Source: Camellia lanceoleosa
Taxonomy: Eukaryota; Streptophyta; Magnoliopsida; Ericales; Theaceae
DNA: 64,000 nucleotides
Reading direction: 5' to 3'
Assembly (NCBI GenBank): GCA_025200525.1
Contig: CM045770.1
Location: 82,329,347 to 82,393,346, forward strand
The notes under the pieces are model-generated. The model was not told the DNA's origin, ran no database searches, and saw nothing but the letters and a program-made list of their open reading frames with translations. Below are positions 47,718-58,827 of the stretch, one piece after another; the first letter of the stretch is position 1, and each line of letters begins with the position of its first letter. A program made the translations under genes and the position numbers.

Positions 47718-48300
47718 TGCTGCTGTTTCCTGCTTTATTTTCCTTTTTGCTAGTAGTTTGTAGCACTTTGCATATTGTTAGGCAGTTTTATTTTCTGTAA
47801 AACTTGTACCTTTATTTGTAAAAGGAAATATGATGGGGTGAAATAGCTTTTGAAAAAGTGTTGTATTTTTATGCTCTCAGCATCGCATTGTATCATTTTG
47901 CACAAAAATTGGATTGAATGGAAATGTGCACTTTGTATTTACCGGGTCAGGTAATGAACCGACGCGACAAATCAGACAACTCGACTCACTAAGAAATAAC
48001 AGAATCTTAGCAAGTTTACAACTCGATAAGCAAAATACAACAATGTTAACGACTCGATAAACAAGACTTAACAAAATTGCGTAAACAAAGAGTACCAACT
48101 CAAAACACAAAATACGACAGCTCGACAAAACTTACAACTCGATAAACAAAACGACAACTCGATAAGCAAAAAATACAACTTGATAAACAAAACAAAGCGT
48201 ACTTCGGACGATCTGGGCAGCGGAACGCATCCGAAACAGAGGGAAATAGAGGTCTTCGATACATCCGATGCTTGGAAATGCTTGGAACTTTCCTCCGAGG
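47718..48300. other. E2 spacer between antisense genes with ACTCGATAA repeats
   Basis: T-rich 3' end of antisense gene 1, then CAACTCGATAARCAAAA-like words from about 47975 to 48195. No coding region supported. Confidence 0.6.
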
Positions 48301-48473
48301 GCAAACAGACCAAAGGCATAAGATAGAGCATGGCCGGCCACCTTTGGAGTCGGCCGACCAGCTTTTTTGTGTTTGGGAAAGAAATGTACGCCACTAGAAA
48401 GGTAGGCCACCGCCACTTATTCCAAAGAAATTGCCAAATTTTGACACGTGTTCCCGAATAGTGTCCCATCCTC

Positions 48474-48480
48474 TATAAAA
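48474..48480 (+). promoter_or_regulatory. TATA box of E2 antisense gene 2
   Basis: TATAAAA, 94 bp before the ATG at 48574, preceded by a G-box-like ACACGTGT (about 48444) and a single GGCCGGCC (about 48331). Same arrangement as in E1. Confidence 0.7.
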
Positions 48481-48573
48481 GCTCCAACCTTGGGACTCAT
48501 TCATCTCATCACCGCTTGGCACAAAAATTGAGGCATTTCTCACGTAAAATCTCACATCTTGGATCTCTTCTAG

Positions 48574-49764
48574 ATGGCTCGAAAAGTTGAACTTCCGGTT
48601 TCGCTTGAATGCACTATTCACGCCGGGTCGGATTCCATCAAGACCTTCCTTTCCTCCATGCCGCGGCGAAATTTTGGAACCCGGTAACGCATGTCTTCAG
48701 CTTCGGAGAGCAAGAGGTATGTCCCACTTTTGAAGATTTTCAAGTTTTGATGGAGTCTAAACGTTCAGAAGAGATCTTGCCTCAGTCTCGTTTTGGCCAC
48801 GCCCAAGCTTTAGGGCGGATGTGTGGACTCACCGTGCATGACGTTCGATCTCTGACCTCTAATGGGGAGCTGGATATCCTTGGTTTGATTAATCATTTTT
48901 CTAGTGTGGACCGCAACCATCATTGTAAGGTTTCCGACAACATGCCCTCTGCTTGTGCATGCTATCTCATTTTCGCTTGTCTCAGTTCGAGGAGCTAGCG
49001 TCCGCTTGATTGAAGTCGCCAAGGCTTGAAGGAAGGAAAAAGTCAGTTATGGCATTGGCCAAAACACCGATGGGCTTGATGCTTTATCGCCGGAGACGAC
49101 TAGATTTGCAAGGAGTCCACTATTGCCGCAGTAATGCTTCCCACCCAAGCTCACATATGTATTTGCTCACGCCGCCGCCTCGTGCCCGCTTTCACAAAAC
49201 CCTCATCTTACTTTTTTCTCTCATCAGACATCTCTATTCTTTATTCTCTCATTTTTTTCATCCCTCCCCAGGTATGGTTGATGGATAAATTGCAGGTTGT
49301 GGACTCTGTTCGCTTTACTCAAATTTGGCTATTTGTTTCGACAACGCCTAGTCGACGCCCTGGATGAGGGATGGTGGTTTGAATGGATGTGCAATTTGTC
49401 GGCTGATCGTATTGCTTGGCGCTGTCCTTGGCTTAATCTTCCAGCGATGAGCTATAGCATGTTCCGGACACCGATCCTTAATTGGCCTCGACCCATTGTG
49501 TATTTTATTTCCCATTCCGTATCCCGCGCGCTTGGTCATGATCGACTTGCCCTCGGAGGGGATTCAAGACTGGCCGCTTTGCCCAAGGTGCACACCTTGC
49601 CCGACATACCACGGCCTGGAGGACTAGAGAGCCTCGCCTCGCCTATTTTCAGTTGCACTTTATCTGACGAGTGCTGGGATTGGCTCAATGAGGAGGCACA
49701 GATTGTGCCTAGCTTGGCATCAGAGGCTTCGACTAGCTCTGGGAGGGGGCGCAGGGACATCTGA
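48574..49764 (+). pseudogene. E2 antisense gene 2: DUF7745-like protein (tentative)
   Basis: ATG at 48574: MARKVELPVSLECTIHAG, SDSIKTFLSSMPRRNFGTR, then EQEVCPTFEDFQVLMES, EEILPQSRFGHAQALGRMCG and SNGELDILGLINHF. Intron 48925-48985 (GTAAGG...CTCAG). A second intron ends at 49271 before VWLMDKLQVVDSV. The C-terminal exon holds LVDALDEGWWFEWMCNLSAD, IAWRCPWLNLPAMSYSMF and CTLSDECWDWLNEEA, ending SGRGRRDI-stop at 49764. It resembles plant retroelement-associated DUF7745 proteins in layout. Function unknown. This copy is the better one for modelling, with few frame breaks. Confidence 0.63.
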
Positions 49765-50325
49765 CTTGACTATGCCCCAGATTTATTGTTTTATTAGTAC
49801 TTTCAAGTTTTCATTATGAGCGTAATAAAAAAAGCAACTTCAATTGTATGCAAGAGCAGGAGAACTCTGTTTTGAAATCAATGAAATTGAAGGTTGTGGT
49901 ACTGAAAATTTTCCGCTTTGGTCCAAAAATGGTCTTAGTTGTGAAAAGATTAATTTGAACAAAGCCAACTTTTATTAAAACTTTTCAAAACTATTTTCGA
50001 TATGGATCAATCGACATCGAGATCAATCGGGATGCACAACCCAGCATCCTAGCAACCGAAAGTTGCCCTAGTCCGAATGGTACTAAGAAGATCGTATGGC
50101 AACGGAAAGTTGCCCCTAGTCTGAATAGCACTGTACCGGAGATCACGATGAACGCTGATGGACAAAGATGACTGAGATGATCAATATGGACAAAGTTGAT
50201 CGGGGAAAAGATTGTGGCTGAACTTCAGAATGAAGCTGCCTACGTATCCCAAGGATGGGAATCAAGCCTTACGTAGTTCAGGCTCAGGTTCGCTCAGGTA
50301 TTTTTACTCTCCTTTTGCGCTCTAA
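49765..50325. other. E2 convergent zone between antisense gene 2 and pol
   Basis: No gene supported. T/A-rich transcript end with AATAAAAAAAGC (about 49823), duplicated GAAAGTTGCCC-TAGTC motifs (about 50060 and 50105) and the CTGCCTACGTATCCCAAGG stretch. Confidence 0.55.
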
Positions 50326-50329
50326 CTTT

Positions 50330-50450
50330 TGCCAAGGTCGCCCTTTGTGGGTTTTCAACCTTGCGAGCTCAGTTTTTATAATTTCAAAAAAAAATTTGTG
50401 CTCTGAGTTTTGCCTAGGTCGCCTTTTCGGGTTTTCGGCCTAGCGAGCCT
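50330..50450. other. E2 twin hairpins at the 3' end of pol
   Basis: Same pair as in E1: CCAAGG...CAACCTTGCGAG and CCTAGG...GGCCTAGCGAG, both stems intact, separated by an A/T-rich spacer. The inner CCC/GGG of the second is one C shorter (CGCCTTTTCGGG). Confidence 0.72.
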
Positions 50451-50451
50451 C

Positions 50452-51534
50452 TCATGGGTAATATTTCTTCAACTTGCCCATGTTGATCGGTTGGGAAAAC
50501 TGTAAGCCATCTAGATCCATCGTAACCAACTCCCTGACCACTGCATTGATTTGATGATGTAGGGACCAGTCAATTGTCTGAACTTGCCCTTGGGTCGTGG
50601 ATGGGAGCTCGGTTGTCCTGAGTACCAAATCTCCTTCTTTCAAATTCTCGACTTAACCTTCTTGTTAAAAGTCTGCAATTCATGCTGATAGCCTTGAATA
50701 TGGTACCGCTTTCTTTTTCATCGAAAAGCATGAGTTCCTCGAAGGTTACCGCTTCTGCTTATTTGACACTCGGCCAATACTGTAAGAATGACGGAACCTC
50801 AATCTCAATAGGTAGAACGGCTTTCATCCCATAAACCAAAGGAATACGAGTCGCCCAAAGAGAAGTTCTAATTGAAGTCCCAGAGCCCCACGAGCAAACG
50901 GCAATTATCCGCCACCCGTAGGTTTTCACCATCTTCGCAAGATGTGCTTGATATTCTTGTTACGGCCTCAACCGCCCATTGGTCTCATGTCGATAGGTAG
51001 ACGACTTATGAAAAGCCACATTGTATTTCTCCAACAAATCAATCACCTCCTTCTTGAAGTGGAACCATTGTCCAAATTATTTCGCTTTGGGACCCCAGAG
51101 CAACAGATGATGTTGTTTCGATAAATTTTATGACGCTAAGCTTTCAACACCGCATAAGATTGGGCCTCAACCCACTTTGTGAAATAATCTATCACTACCA
51201 AGATGAACTCATGCCCATTCGACCCTTTGGCGTAATGAATTCGACATTACATCAATTCCCCAGATCGAAAATGGCCATGGCGAAGTCATGTTGTACTTTT
51301 GACGGCGGAATGTTCATGCGATTTGCATGAATCGACATTTGTGGCATCGAATGAAACCAATACAATCCTCCTCCATGGTGGACCAAGAATAACCCCGTTC
51401 GAGGATCTTCAGGCTAACATTACCCCATTCATGTGCGCACTACATTCTCCTCCATGGATGGCTTCCATCGACGCTTTGACTCTTGGCATCAACGCACAGC
51501 TTTATGCATTCCCAGATGACCCTTTATACAGCTT
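50452..51534 (-). pseudogene. E2 integrase
   Basis: On the minus strand the zinc-binding part is at about 51340-51500, the core begins at WGIDV (about 51255), and GHEFILVVIDYFTKWVEAQSYAVLKA (about 51220-51145) carries the first catalytic Asp. The rest of the core (NNII, SDNGS-like and E-bearing helix) lies at 50900-51130 in shifted frames. The C-terminal part ends QPINMGKLKKYYP at 50452. Many indels. Inserts cDNA into the genome. Confidence 0.8.
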
Positions 51535-52260
51535 TTACCCCCGCAGATGATGAACTCGAACTACCATTCTCCCGATTGTTCTTTTGTCTTTGGCATTTAC
51601 CTCTGGGTATGCTTCTTTCTCCAAGAAGTTCCAGATGTCGTAATACAAGGGATTTTCGTCCTGAACTTCATCTATAGCGGCAATCGACTCGTAGGCAGGT
51701 GCAAATTTCTGGTCGATGATGACTGGACGCATCCGGACTCCACACGGGATGTCTATCATAGAAGATAGAGTTGCTAAAGAATCTGTGAACTTGTTGTTCT
51801 CTCTTAGTAGATGAGTAAAACTTAGCTTCTCAAACCGAGGAATCAGCAAATCCAAGGTTTGGTGATACATCATCATCTTTTCCTCTTTTACTTTCCAGTC
51901 TCCTTTAGCTTGAGACACAACAAGGTTCGAGTCCCCAATGACGCCCAACCGTCTTACCCCTAGTTCCAGGGCCGCTTCTAGGCCAGCAATGCACGCCTCG
52001 TATTCTGCTTCATTGTTTGAGACTTTGAATCGGAGTTTGAAGGCTAGAGGGATACGGGAATTGTCGGGTGCTATCAGCAACATTCCTATCCCATACCCGT
52101 ATTGATTTGATGCTCCGTCAAAGTACATCGTCCAAGTTTCGTCGTCGATGTATAAAATGGCTTCATCTGGGAATAAATACTCGACTGCTTCACCCCCTTC
52201 CACTGGATGGTCGGCTAAGAACTCGCCAACGCCTTCCTTTTGACCGACTTGGCGCGACAT
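51535..52260 (-). pseudogene. E2 second (Tat-type) RNase H with linker to integrase
   Basis: One long frame: EFLADHPVEGGEAVEYLFPDE, then WTMYFDGASNQYGYGIGMLL, FKVSNNEAEYEACIAGLEAAL, VIGDSNLVVSQAKGDWKV and FTDSLATLSSMIDI, followed by a linker (QDENPLYYDIWNFLEKE) into the integrase. The D-E-D-D acids are present. The first residues before LADHP are frame-shifted relative to the RNase H end upstream. Confidence 0.9.
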
Positions 52261-52300
52261 ACTTCAAATCAAATTCGGAGAGCAACAAAGAACCAACGAG

Positions 52301-53658
52301 CTAGCCTACCCGTAAGTGCCGGTTTCTAAAAGATATTTGATGGGATCGAGACGAAACCAACATTACGAGTGAGCTAACAGTAGTGCCGCAGCTTCGGTAG
52401 CCCATACCAAAGCTAAGCAAGCCTTTTTCCAAAGGAGTGTAGCGGGTTTCAGACTCCAAAGATCTTCTTCCGAGATAGTAGATGGCTTTCTCCACCTTAT
52501 CTTCTGATTCTTGTGCAAGCATGCAGCCCATTGTAGTTTCAGTTACTAACAGATACAAAATCAACGGTTTCCCTAGTTCTGGCGGTGACAAAACAGGCGG
52601 GTTCTGTAGATATTCTTTAATCTGTTCAAACGCAGCTTGACATCGGCCGTCCCATTGAAATTTCTTGCCTTTCTTCAGGAGGCCAAAAAGTGATTCACAA
52701 GTCAAGGTTAATTTTGAGATAAACCGTCTTATGAATTGCACTTTACCTAGAAAGCCTCGCACCTCCTTTTCAGTCCTTGGTGGGGGCATTTCCAGGATGG
52801 CCTTGATTTTGGAAGGGTCGACCTCGATGCCCCTTTGTGTAATCAGAAACCCCAAAGATTTTTCCCACAGAACACCAAATGTACATTTTTGAGGGTTCAA
52901 AGAACCTAATTCCTTGATCCTTTGGAAAAACTTATGCAAGGCGGTGTAGTGGCCCTCTCTTTCCTTGGATTTGACAATCATGTCGTCCACATACACCTCA
53001 ACCTCTTTGTGGATCATATCATGTAGTATTGTAGTTGCGGCCCGTTGATAAGTAGCTCCAGCGTTCTTCAACCCAAACGGCATGACGCTATAGCAGTATG
53101 TCCCCCACGGGGTGGTGAATGCAGTCTTTTCCCTATCTTCTGGTGCCATTACTATCTGGTTGTAGCCTGAGAAGCCATCCATAAATGAAAGCAATGCGTG
53201 TCCCGCCATGGAAATCCACCAACTCATCAATATGCGGTAAGGGAAAGTCGTCCTTCGGACTAGCTCTGTTCAAATCCCTGAAGTCCACGCATACTCGGAT
53301 CCTGCCATCCTTCTTCGGCACCGGAACAATGTTGGCTAACCAAGTCGGATATTCAGATACCAGCAGGAAGCTTGCATCGATTTGCTTGGTGACCTTTTCC
53401 TTAATCTTGAGAGCCCAGTCCGGGCGGATCCTCCTGAGTTTCTGCTTGACAGGTCGGGCCTCGAGGTCAAGGGGGATCCGATCTCGCATAATCTCAGATC
53501 GATTCAGGCATGTCTTCAGAGACCACGAAAACATCTTTGAAATCTTTTAATAAAGCAACTAAGCGCCAAGCGTTCCTCCAAGACAACGTGGACCCGATCC
53601 GACCACGCGGGTCCTCCTCAAGACTAATGTTCACGGGAGTGATTTCGCCCACTAGGGT
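52301..53658 (-). pseudogene. E2 reverse transcriptase and first RNase H
   Basis: From the stop codon at 53659 leftwards: TLVGEITPVNISLEEDPRG linker, VKQKLRRIRPDW, VPVPKKDGRIRVCVDFRDLNRA, FPLPHIDELVD, then LSFMDGFSGYNQIVMAPEDR, VMPFGLKNAGATYQRAAT and the catalytic YVDDMIVKS (52982-52993). Thumb: RTEKEVRGFLGKVQFIRRFIS. First RNase H: GCMLAQESEDKVEKAIYYL, TRYTPLEK. One frame break near 53200. Catalytic residues are intact, unlike E1. Confidence 0.92.
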
Positions 53659-53661
53659 TTA
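53659..53661 (-). other. In-frame stop (TAA) between protease linker and RT in E2
   Basis: EQERKIC-stop is followed in the same frame by the RT linker. Identical position to 21755-21757 in E1. It separates the protease/linker unit from RT-RNase H-integrase. Confidence 0.62.
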
Positions 53662-55467
53662 ACAAATCTTTCGCTCTTGCTCAATTAATCGCTGTAAACC
53701 GGAGGAACCGTCCTCGCTGCTTTCAAAATTTTGAAAGTCTGAATTAATGCAATAAATTAAGGGCACAGAAAAGTACTCGAAAACCACATTCACCTCATTC
53801 TCATTAAGTTCATCCAAATCGTCCGATTCATTTACAACAGACTCAAATGAAAAGGAAAAAGATGACCTAGACAGGACTTTGGCATCCGGGTTAACATCCC
53901 TAGGAGTACCAGACTCAGACTCAGTTGAGCTGGAATCTAATTCCGATTCACAAGACTCGGTGGAATCAGATTCCGGCTCACTACTTGATCCGGTGCTGCT
54001 GGACAAAAATCCCTCCTCGTATTGCCAAATGAGAGAGGGTGCGATAGATGCATCCAAGATAGCTGCTGGTTGGCTCGCAGTCGTTTCATCCCCAATCATG
54101 GAAACCGCGAAGTTATCCCCCAAGCACTTATGGTCGATCGGAGGATCAGAGAGTAGACATGCCGCTTACCCGCTTTCAAATTTCAGGCCCTCGGGATCCA
54201 CCGCCTTACACCGCCAACCTCACCGATGGGTCTGCTCGCTCTGGCAACGCTATCCCGGATAATTGTAGGTCGAAGAAGATCTCGAAGCCTGGCACGCGCT
54301 TCTTCTCCGCATTTATCCACGGCTCTGGAAAGCCGCAAAATGGAAAATCCTCCCCCCCCGGACAAAGCATCCGTTCAGGGTACCCTGAATGGGCCTATGC
54401 AGTAATTCAAAAGGCTTCCTACTGCTTTGTTCGCTCACGGCCATTTCCTTTCATTTCCTCACCCAGTCCTCTTTGGTGGGCAGATAACCCAATCCAAAGG
54501 TATGCGGGTTGTGTGGCACTTTGGCCAATGCTACGACTCCTTTCCTGCCGCTCCTTCCTAATCCCATCCCGGGGATATGTTGTAGCTTGTTCATGAGGTA
54601 GACGGATTGAGCACTGACGTACACACCTTTATTTACAGCCATAATATTCTGCACCACCCGGGCCTCAGCCAAAGTGAACCCCGATAAGAACACATCCTCC
54701 GTGCCATGCTCGATCTCTAGAACTGGTGTAGACACTTCCGGCAGCGTATGGATGGATGAATTTTTGAAGACAATAGCCACCCCCTTCCCGTGAGGGTACT
54801 TCAATATCTGGTGTAAAGTGGAAGAGACTGCTTTTACCTGGTGCAACCACGGCTGCCCCAAGAGCAAGTTGAAGGTTGCGGGAACGTCCAAGACATGAAA
54901 TTCGATGTTGTGTTGTCCTGGACCAACTTGGGTCTGAATCTTGACAGTCCCCATCACTTCTCTGCTAGTATTATCGTATGCTCTGATCATCTGAGTGGTT
55001 GGTATGAAGTCCGCGGGCTTCTACCCGATTGCATATGTTGTTCTGGCTGGGCAGACATTGATGGCTGACCCGGTATCAACAAGTACCACCGGTATCCACT
55101 TGTCTCTATATTCCATGGAAACATAGAGGGGTTTGTTATGATTTATGCCCTCAGGCGGTAGTTCTTTGTCTGAAAAGGTTAATGCCGAGGAACCTCCTCC
55201 CGGAAAGACCAGCCCAACCAGCTGCTCTGGTGTTGTATCTATAGAGAGTTTGGCCTTGTCCATAGCAGATAGGACAGCCTGTCTGTGTACTCGCGACGCC
55301 ATAAGCAGTCCCCAGATGGAGATGTCTGCTTGTATCTTCTTCAATTGCTTGAGTACAGCTTCTTCTTCAATCTGTTTCTCCTTCTGTTTCTCAGCTTCTT
55401 TGTCTTTCCCTGATGCCTCAGGTTGGTCTAAGTGCTGGGGCTTGAAATATCGCCCACTTCTTGTCAT
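53662..55467 (-). pseudogene. E2 aspartic protease with G-patch-like tail and acidic linker
   Basis: A Lys/Glu-rich N-terminal helix (KDKEAEKQKEKQIEEEAVLKQ, about 55410) leads to the protease: WIPVVLVDTGSAINVCPA (about 55075), then VLDVPATFNLLLGQPWLHQ and KAVSSTLHQILKYP. Downstream GMGLGRSGRKGV (about 54570) resembles a G-patch, known from some retroelement proteases. A Ser/Glu/Asp-rich linker (about 53750-54120, e.g. SSEPESDSTESCESELDSS) ends at the TAA. It cleaves the precursor. A frame break lies between 54120 and 54450. Confidence 0.85.
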
Positions 55468-58130
55468 ATAGCGATCTCGTCAATATACCGTATCATCCGG
55501 TTGGTTACTTCCCCAATCCTCATCTGTGTGGGCAAGACATAAGTCATCGTCTTCCCACCACATCTGCCGGGCAAACCAGACACCTGTTCGGCTCCGGTAT
55601 GATCGTGCTCGCAGCACCTTCAGTCCTCATGCCCGCAGCATTTCCTGTTCCCGTGCACACAGCACTCTCGACTCCCACATGGGTCTTATCTTTTCTGATT
55701 CTCTCGGAATCCTCAAGTCTTTGTTGTTCCAACTGTGTCAGTACAGCTGGTGGTTCAATACTCCCTGCATTTACAATCCCCAAATTCTGAGCGAAATTCT
55801 TAGCGCCAGCGCTCTCCAGCGGTGTATTCTGACTCTCGGCCCTTCCACCATCGATACTCTCGCCCTCGGGCCTGTTGCAGTTGAAATTCTACAATGTCTG
55901 GTTGATCATCTAACCATCCGGTAACTTCTGCCGACTCCTCGTATTCAAACCAATTGATTGCGGCATCTCCTGATTCTTGGTCACTAAAGAACTGGAGGTT
56001 GGCAAAGTCCTCTCCCACAGTTGTTAGATCATCTGTTCCCCTTTCAAATCTGTCCCCCTGAATTACACATAACTCTGCTTTTTCTGGCAGCCCTACACTC
56101 AGCTCAGACTGGCCCACTGACTGGATGTATTCACTCGGATCATAAGCTCCTTCAGCAAGATTCCCGGACTGTTCAATCTCAGACTCAGCAACTCCCTTTT
56201 CCTCTGAAATCTGCCATGTCCCATCTTTGGTGGTCACCACCACTGGCTTAGATTGGGTTGTGGAGATGTCCATCATGCACAAGTTGGTGCAGATAGGAAG
56301 GATCACCTCCAGCTTAGGTAGGTGGGATGGGGTGATATAGATACTAGGATCGTAAGACACGACCCCAGTTTGGATGAAGTTGATTTTGTTGGGAGGAGGG
56401 GCTTGGTTATGTGGTGGTAGAGGATTTGTCGTGACGTTGGGTTTTTCAGGAGACACAATCACCTGCTTATTAATAAGATCCTGGATCTCATGGCTTGTCT
56501 GAAACAACGATCGGTGTCATGACCGTCTTTGTTGGTGATCTGTGATATTTTGCGGATCATGAGAGGGAGGGAGTGGATTTGGCAGTGGCCTCGGCTCTAG
56601 GGGCGTCAGATGCTTCTTCCTGATTAATACCCCCAGAGCTTTAGACAGGGGCATATATAGGGGGGTGAAGGTTCTTTGGCCTCTGCGTTGATATTTGGTG
56701 TTTTGGGTATTACTTCCAGATGTGCCAGAGAAAGGCGTGGCTGTCGTGGGTCTTGGGGGAGAGGGAGTGGTGGTGACCATGCTCACCTCTGGCTTCGTCT
56801 TGATTCTGGCGCCACTTGGGCCTGCGTTGTTGTTACGGTTGAAAGTCCTTCTAGGTTGCTCCTTATCTTGATCGATCAGACCTTGTTTCATGGCATCCTC
56901 GATCTGTACCCCCATCTCGTGTAAATCTGAGAAGGTGGGAAAGGGAAGTATGATCATCTTCTGCATCAATTTCGGTTGGAGATTGCGCACAATCATCCTG
57001 ATTTGATCTTTGTCTGTAGGCCTCAAGGTCATCATCGATGCCTTTGCCCTCCAACAAGTTACGAAGTCTGAGAAAGTCTCCTTGGGTTCCTGTCTCGTTG
57101 TTTCGAGATCACGGGTTGTAATCTCGATCAGTGTATTGTACGAGTACTGTGCAACAAAGGCCTCAGCCATTTCGTCCCAGCTTCTTTTTACCTCATCTTC
57201 TAACCGGCGTGCAGGATGGTGCCACACGACAAAGTTCGCCAAACAGGAAAGCTTTTGTGGTCGGGTTAGGCCCATTGGCCGCAGAATGTCCGAGAATAGT
57301 CGAAGATGAACCATGGGGTCCCGGACGTCAAGCGGTCAATTTGTGGCATCTTGAACCTATCGGGCAATGTTACGGCTACATCGGTATACCCATCTTCGAT
57401 GTCTGGAATGGCCTTTACCCCTTGTGATTTCTTGAAAAGCTTCTCAAGCTTGCTCAGTTTTAGGGCTGTATGGTCAATTTCGAACTCAAAAGGAGAGTCC
57501 GGGTGGTTGGGTGTGTGAGTCTTGGACAGTTGAGGTGGAAGCAGGGACGGAGCTAGCCCCTTTGGAAGGTTTGTGTCCTCTAGGATATTCTGGACATTTG
57601 GCACGGTGTTCTGGGTGTTTGGCAGAGTATTCTGAACAGTAGGAGCCTGCTCGAGTAATGGGGGCCCTGGTGGAGGAGGAACCTGATGAGAAGCAGATGC
57701 GATTCTCATTGCGATCTAGTAATGAGCTCGGCCTGCTGGGCCATGACCGTGGCCTGTTGCTTAGAAAATTCCACTTGGCGGATGGCATCTTCTTGCATCT
57801 GTCTCATGCTCTCTTGCATTTGACGCATTATTTCCTCTATCCCGGCCATATTCTGTTGGTCCAGCTGACTGACCGGTAAGTGTATCTCTATGGCGGAAAC
57901 AGGAATCCTAACCTGACTGTTTGCTGCTAAAGTAACCCGCTGTCCCGGCAATCCCTGCTCTGACACACTGCGCCTCCTTGGCCTTCTTCTAACAACTGGT
58001 GGTAGGGAGTGGAACACTGGATGTCCGTTAACCAGATCCTCAGATCGATTGAGTCGGCGACCTCGTGTCCAAAGTGCTTGGGGAATATCTACTGGTTCGG
58101 AAGCAATTGTGCTAAAAACCTGCTCCTAGC
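55468..58130 (-). pseudogene. E2 gag
   Basis: An open frame without ATG begins after a TTTTTGCTAG acceptor-like site (about 58125): EQVFSTIASEPVDIPQALW, VVRRRPRRRS; the first methionine follows at about 57850 (MAGIEEIMRQMQESMRQMQ, coiled). Then LEKLFKKSQGVKAIPDIEDG and the retrotransposon gag core (57314-56517): MVHLRLFSDILRPMGLTRPQ, DEMAEAFVAQYSYN, KETFSDFVTCWRAKA, IRMIVRNLQPKLMQKMI, followed by Pro-rich linkers. A GHDTDRCF...EIQDLINKQ remnant (about 56500) looks like the Cys-His finger of Tat gag, split by a frameshift. A long acidic C-terminal region follows. It forms the particle. Confidence 0.82.
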
Positions 58131-58804
58131 AAAAAGATAAATAAAGCGAAAAGGAAATAAATAACGGATAAGCGAATGAAGATAAACTTAAATTAAATAC
58201 ACAACACTGCCGGGTATAACAACACACTACCGTAAGTTGAATACACTGCGTCCTCAAACACCGATCAATATCCTCGAATCATCGCTTTAAAATCAATCGG
58301 ATACCCGCAGATAATCGATTCTCAAATCGATGATGCCCACAGTTCGATGCCCAAACTCATAAACCGATACATGCATTCCTCAGAGAAACACACTCTAAAG
58401 CACATATGAGATAAGTGAGAGCCAAAACACCCCTATGTTGGGGTAGGGTTTTCTGTCCTATTTTGTCGAGAGCTAGGGTTTCACTACGACGCAATGCTTC
58501 AAACAACCTATAAACGGGTAAGCAACTTTGTCCTAGTTTGGAATGGTCACTATGGATCCGAATATGCACTAGGTCGAATGGTCGAAGGGTGCCCCAGTAA
58601 AACCGGGGTTTGTGTTCCCATCTTGGCAGAGCCGAATCGGTCGACCTTATGGACATGCCTTGACAAGACAAGCCTCCGGCAAACCGCTCAAGAATAGCAG
58701 ATGGCAAACACGGTGTCCTAGGCGCACCAATGCAAATGCAATGCAAAGAAACATACAAGTGTAATCAAAACCAGATATCATGAGTTCGAGTCAAGTTCTC
58801 TAAA
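58131..58804 (-). other. E2 5' untranslated leader
   Basis: No coding region supported. Reading on the element strand it runs from the primer site to the acceptor-like TTTTTGCTAG before gag, so a leader intron is possible. It contains a CCCCTATGTTGGGGTAGGG hairpin (about 58430-58450). Confidence 0.55.
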
Positions 58805-58822
58805 TCCCCAGCAGAGTCGCCA
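58805..58822 (-). other. E2 primer binding site
   Basis: TGGCGACTCTGCTGGGGA on the element strand, five bases inside the 5' LTR. Ends in the TGG expected opposite a tRNA CCA end. This type of site is used by Ogre/Tat elements, for which an Arg tRNA primer has been described; the isoacceptor is not checked here. Confidence 0.85.
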
Positions 58823-58827
58823 GAAAC

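Noticed and set aside
53655..53662. Telo-box AAACCCTA as evidence of telomeric DNA
   Set aside because: A single 8-bp word at the protease-RT stop, with no tandem telomere repeats nearby.
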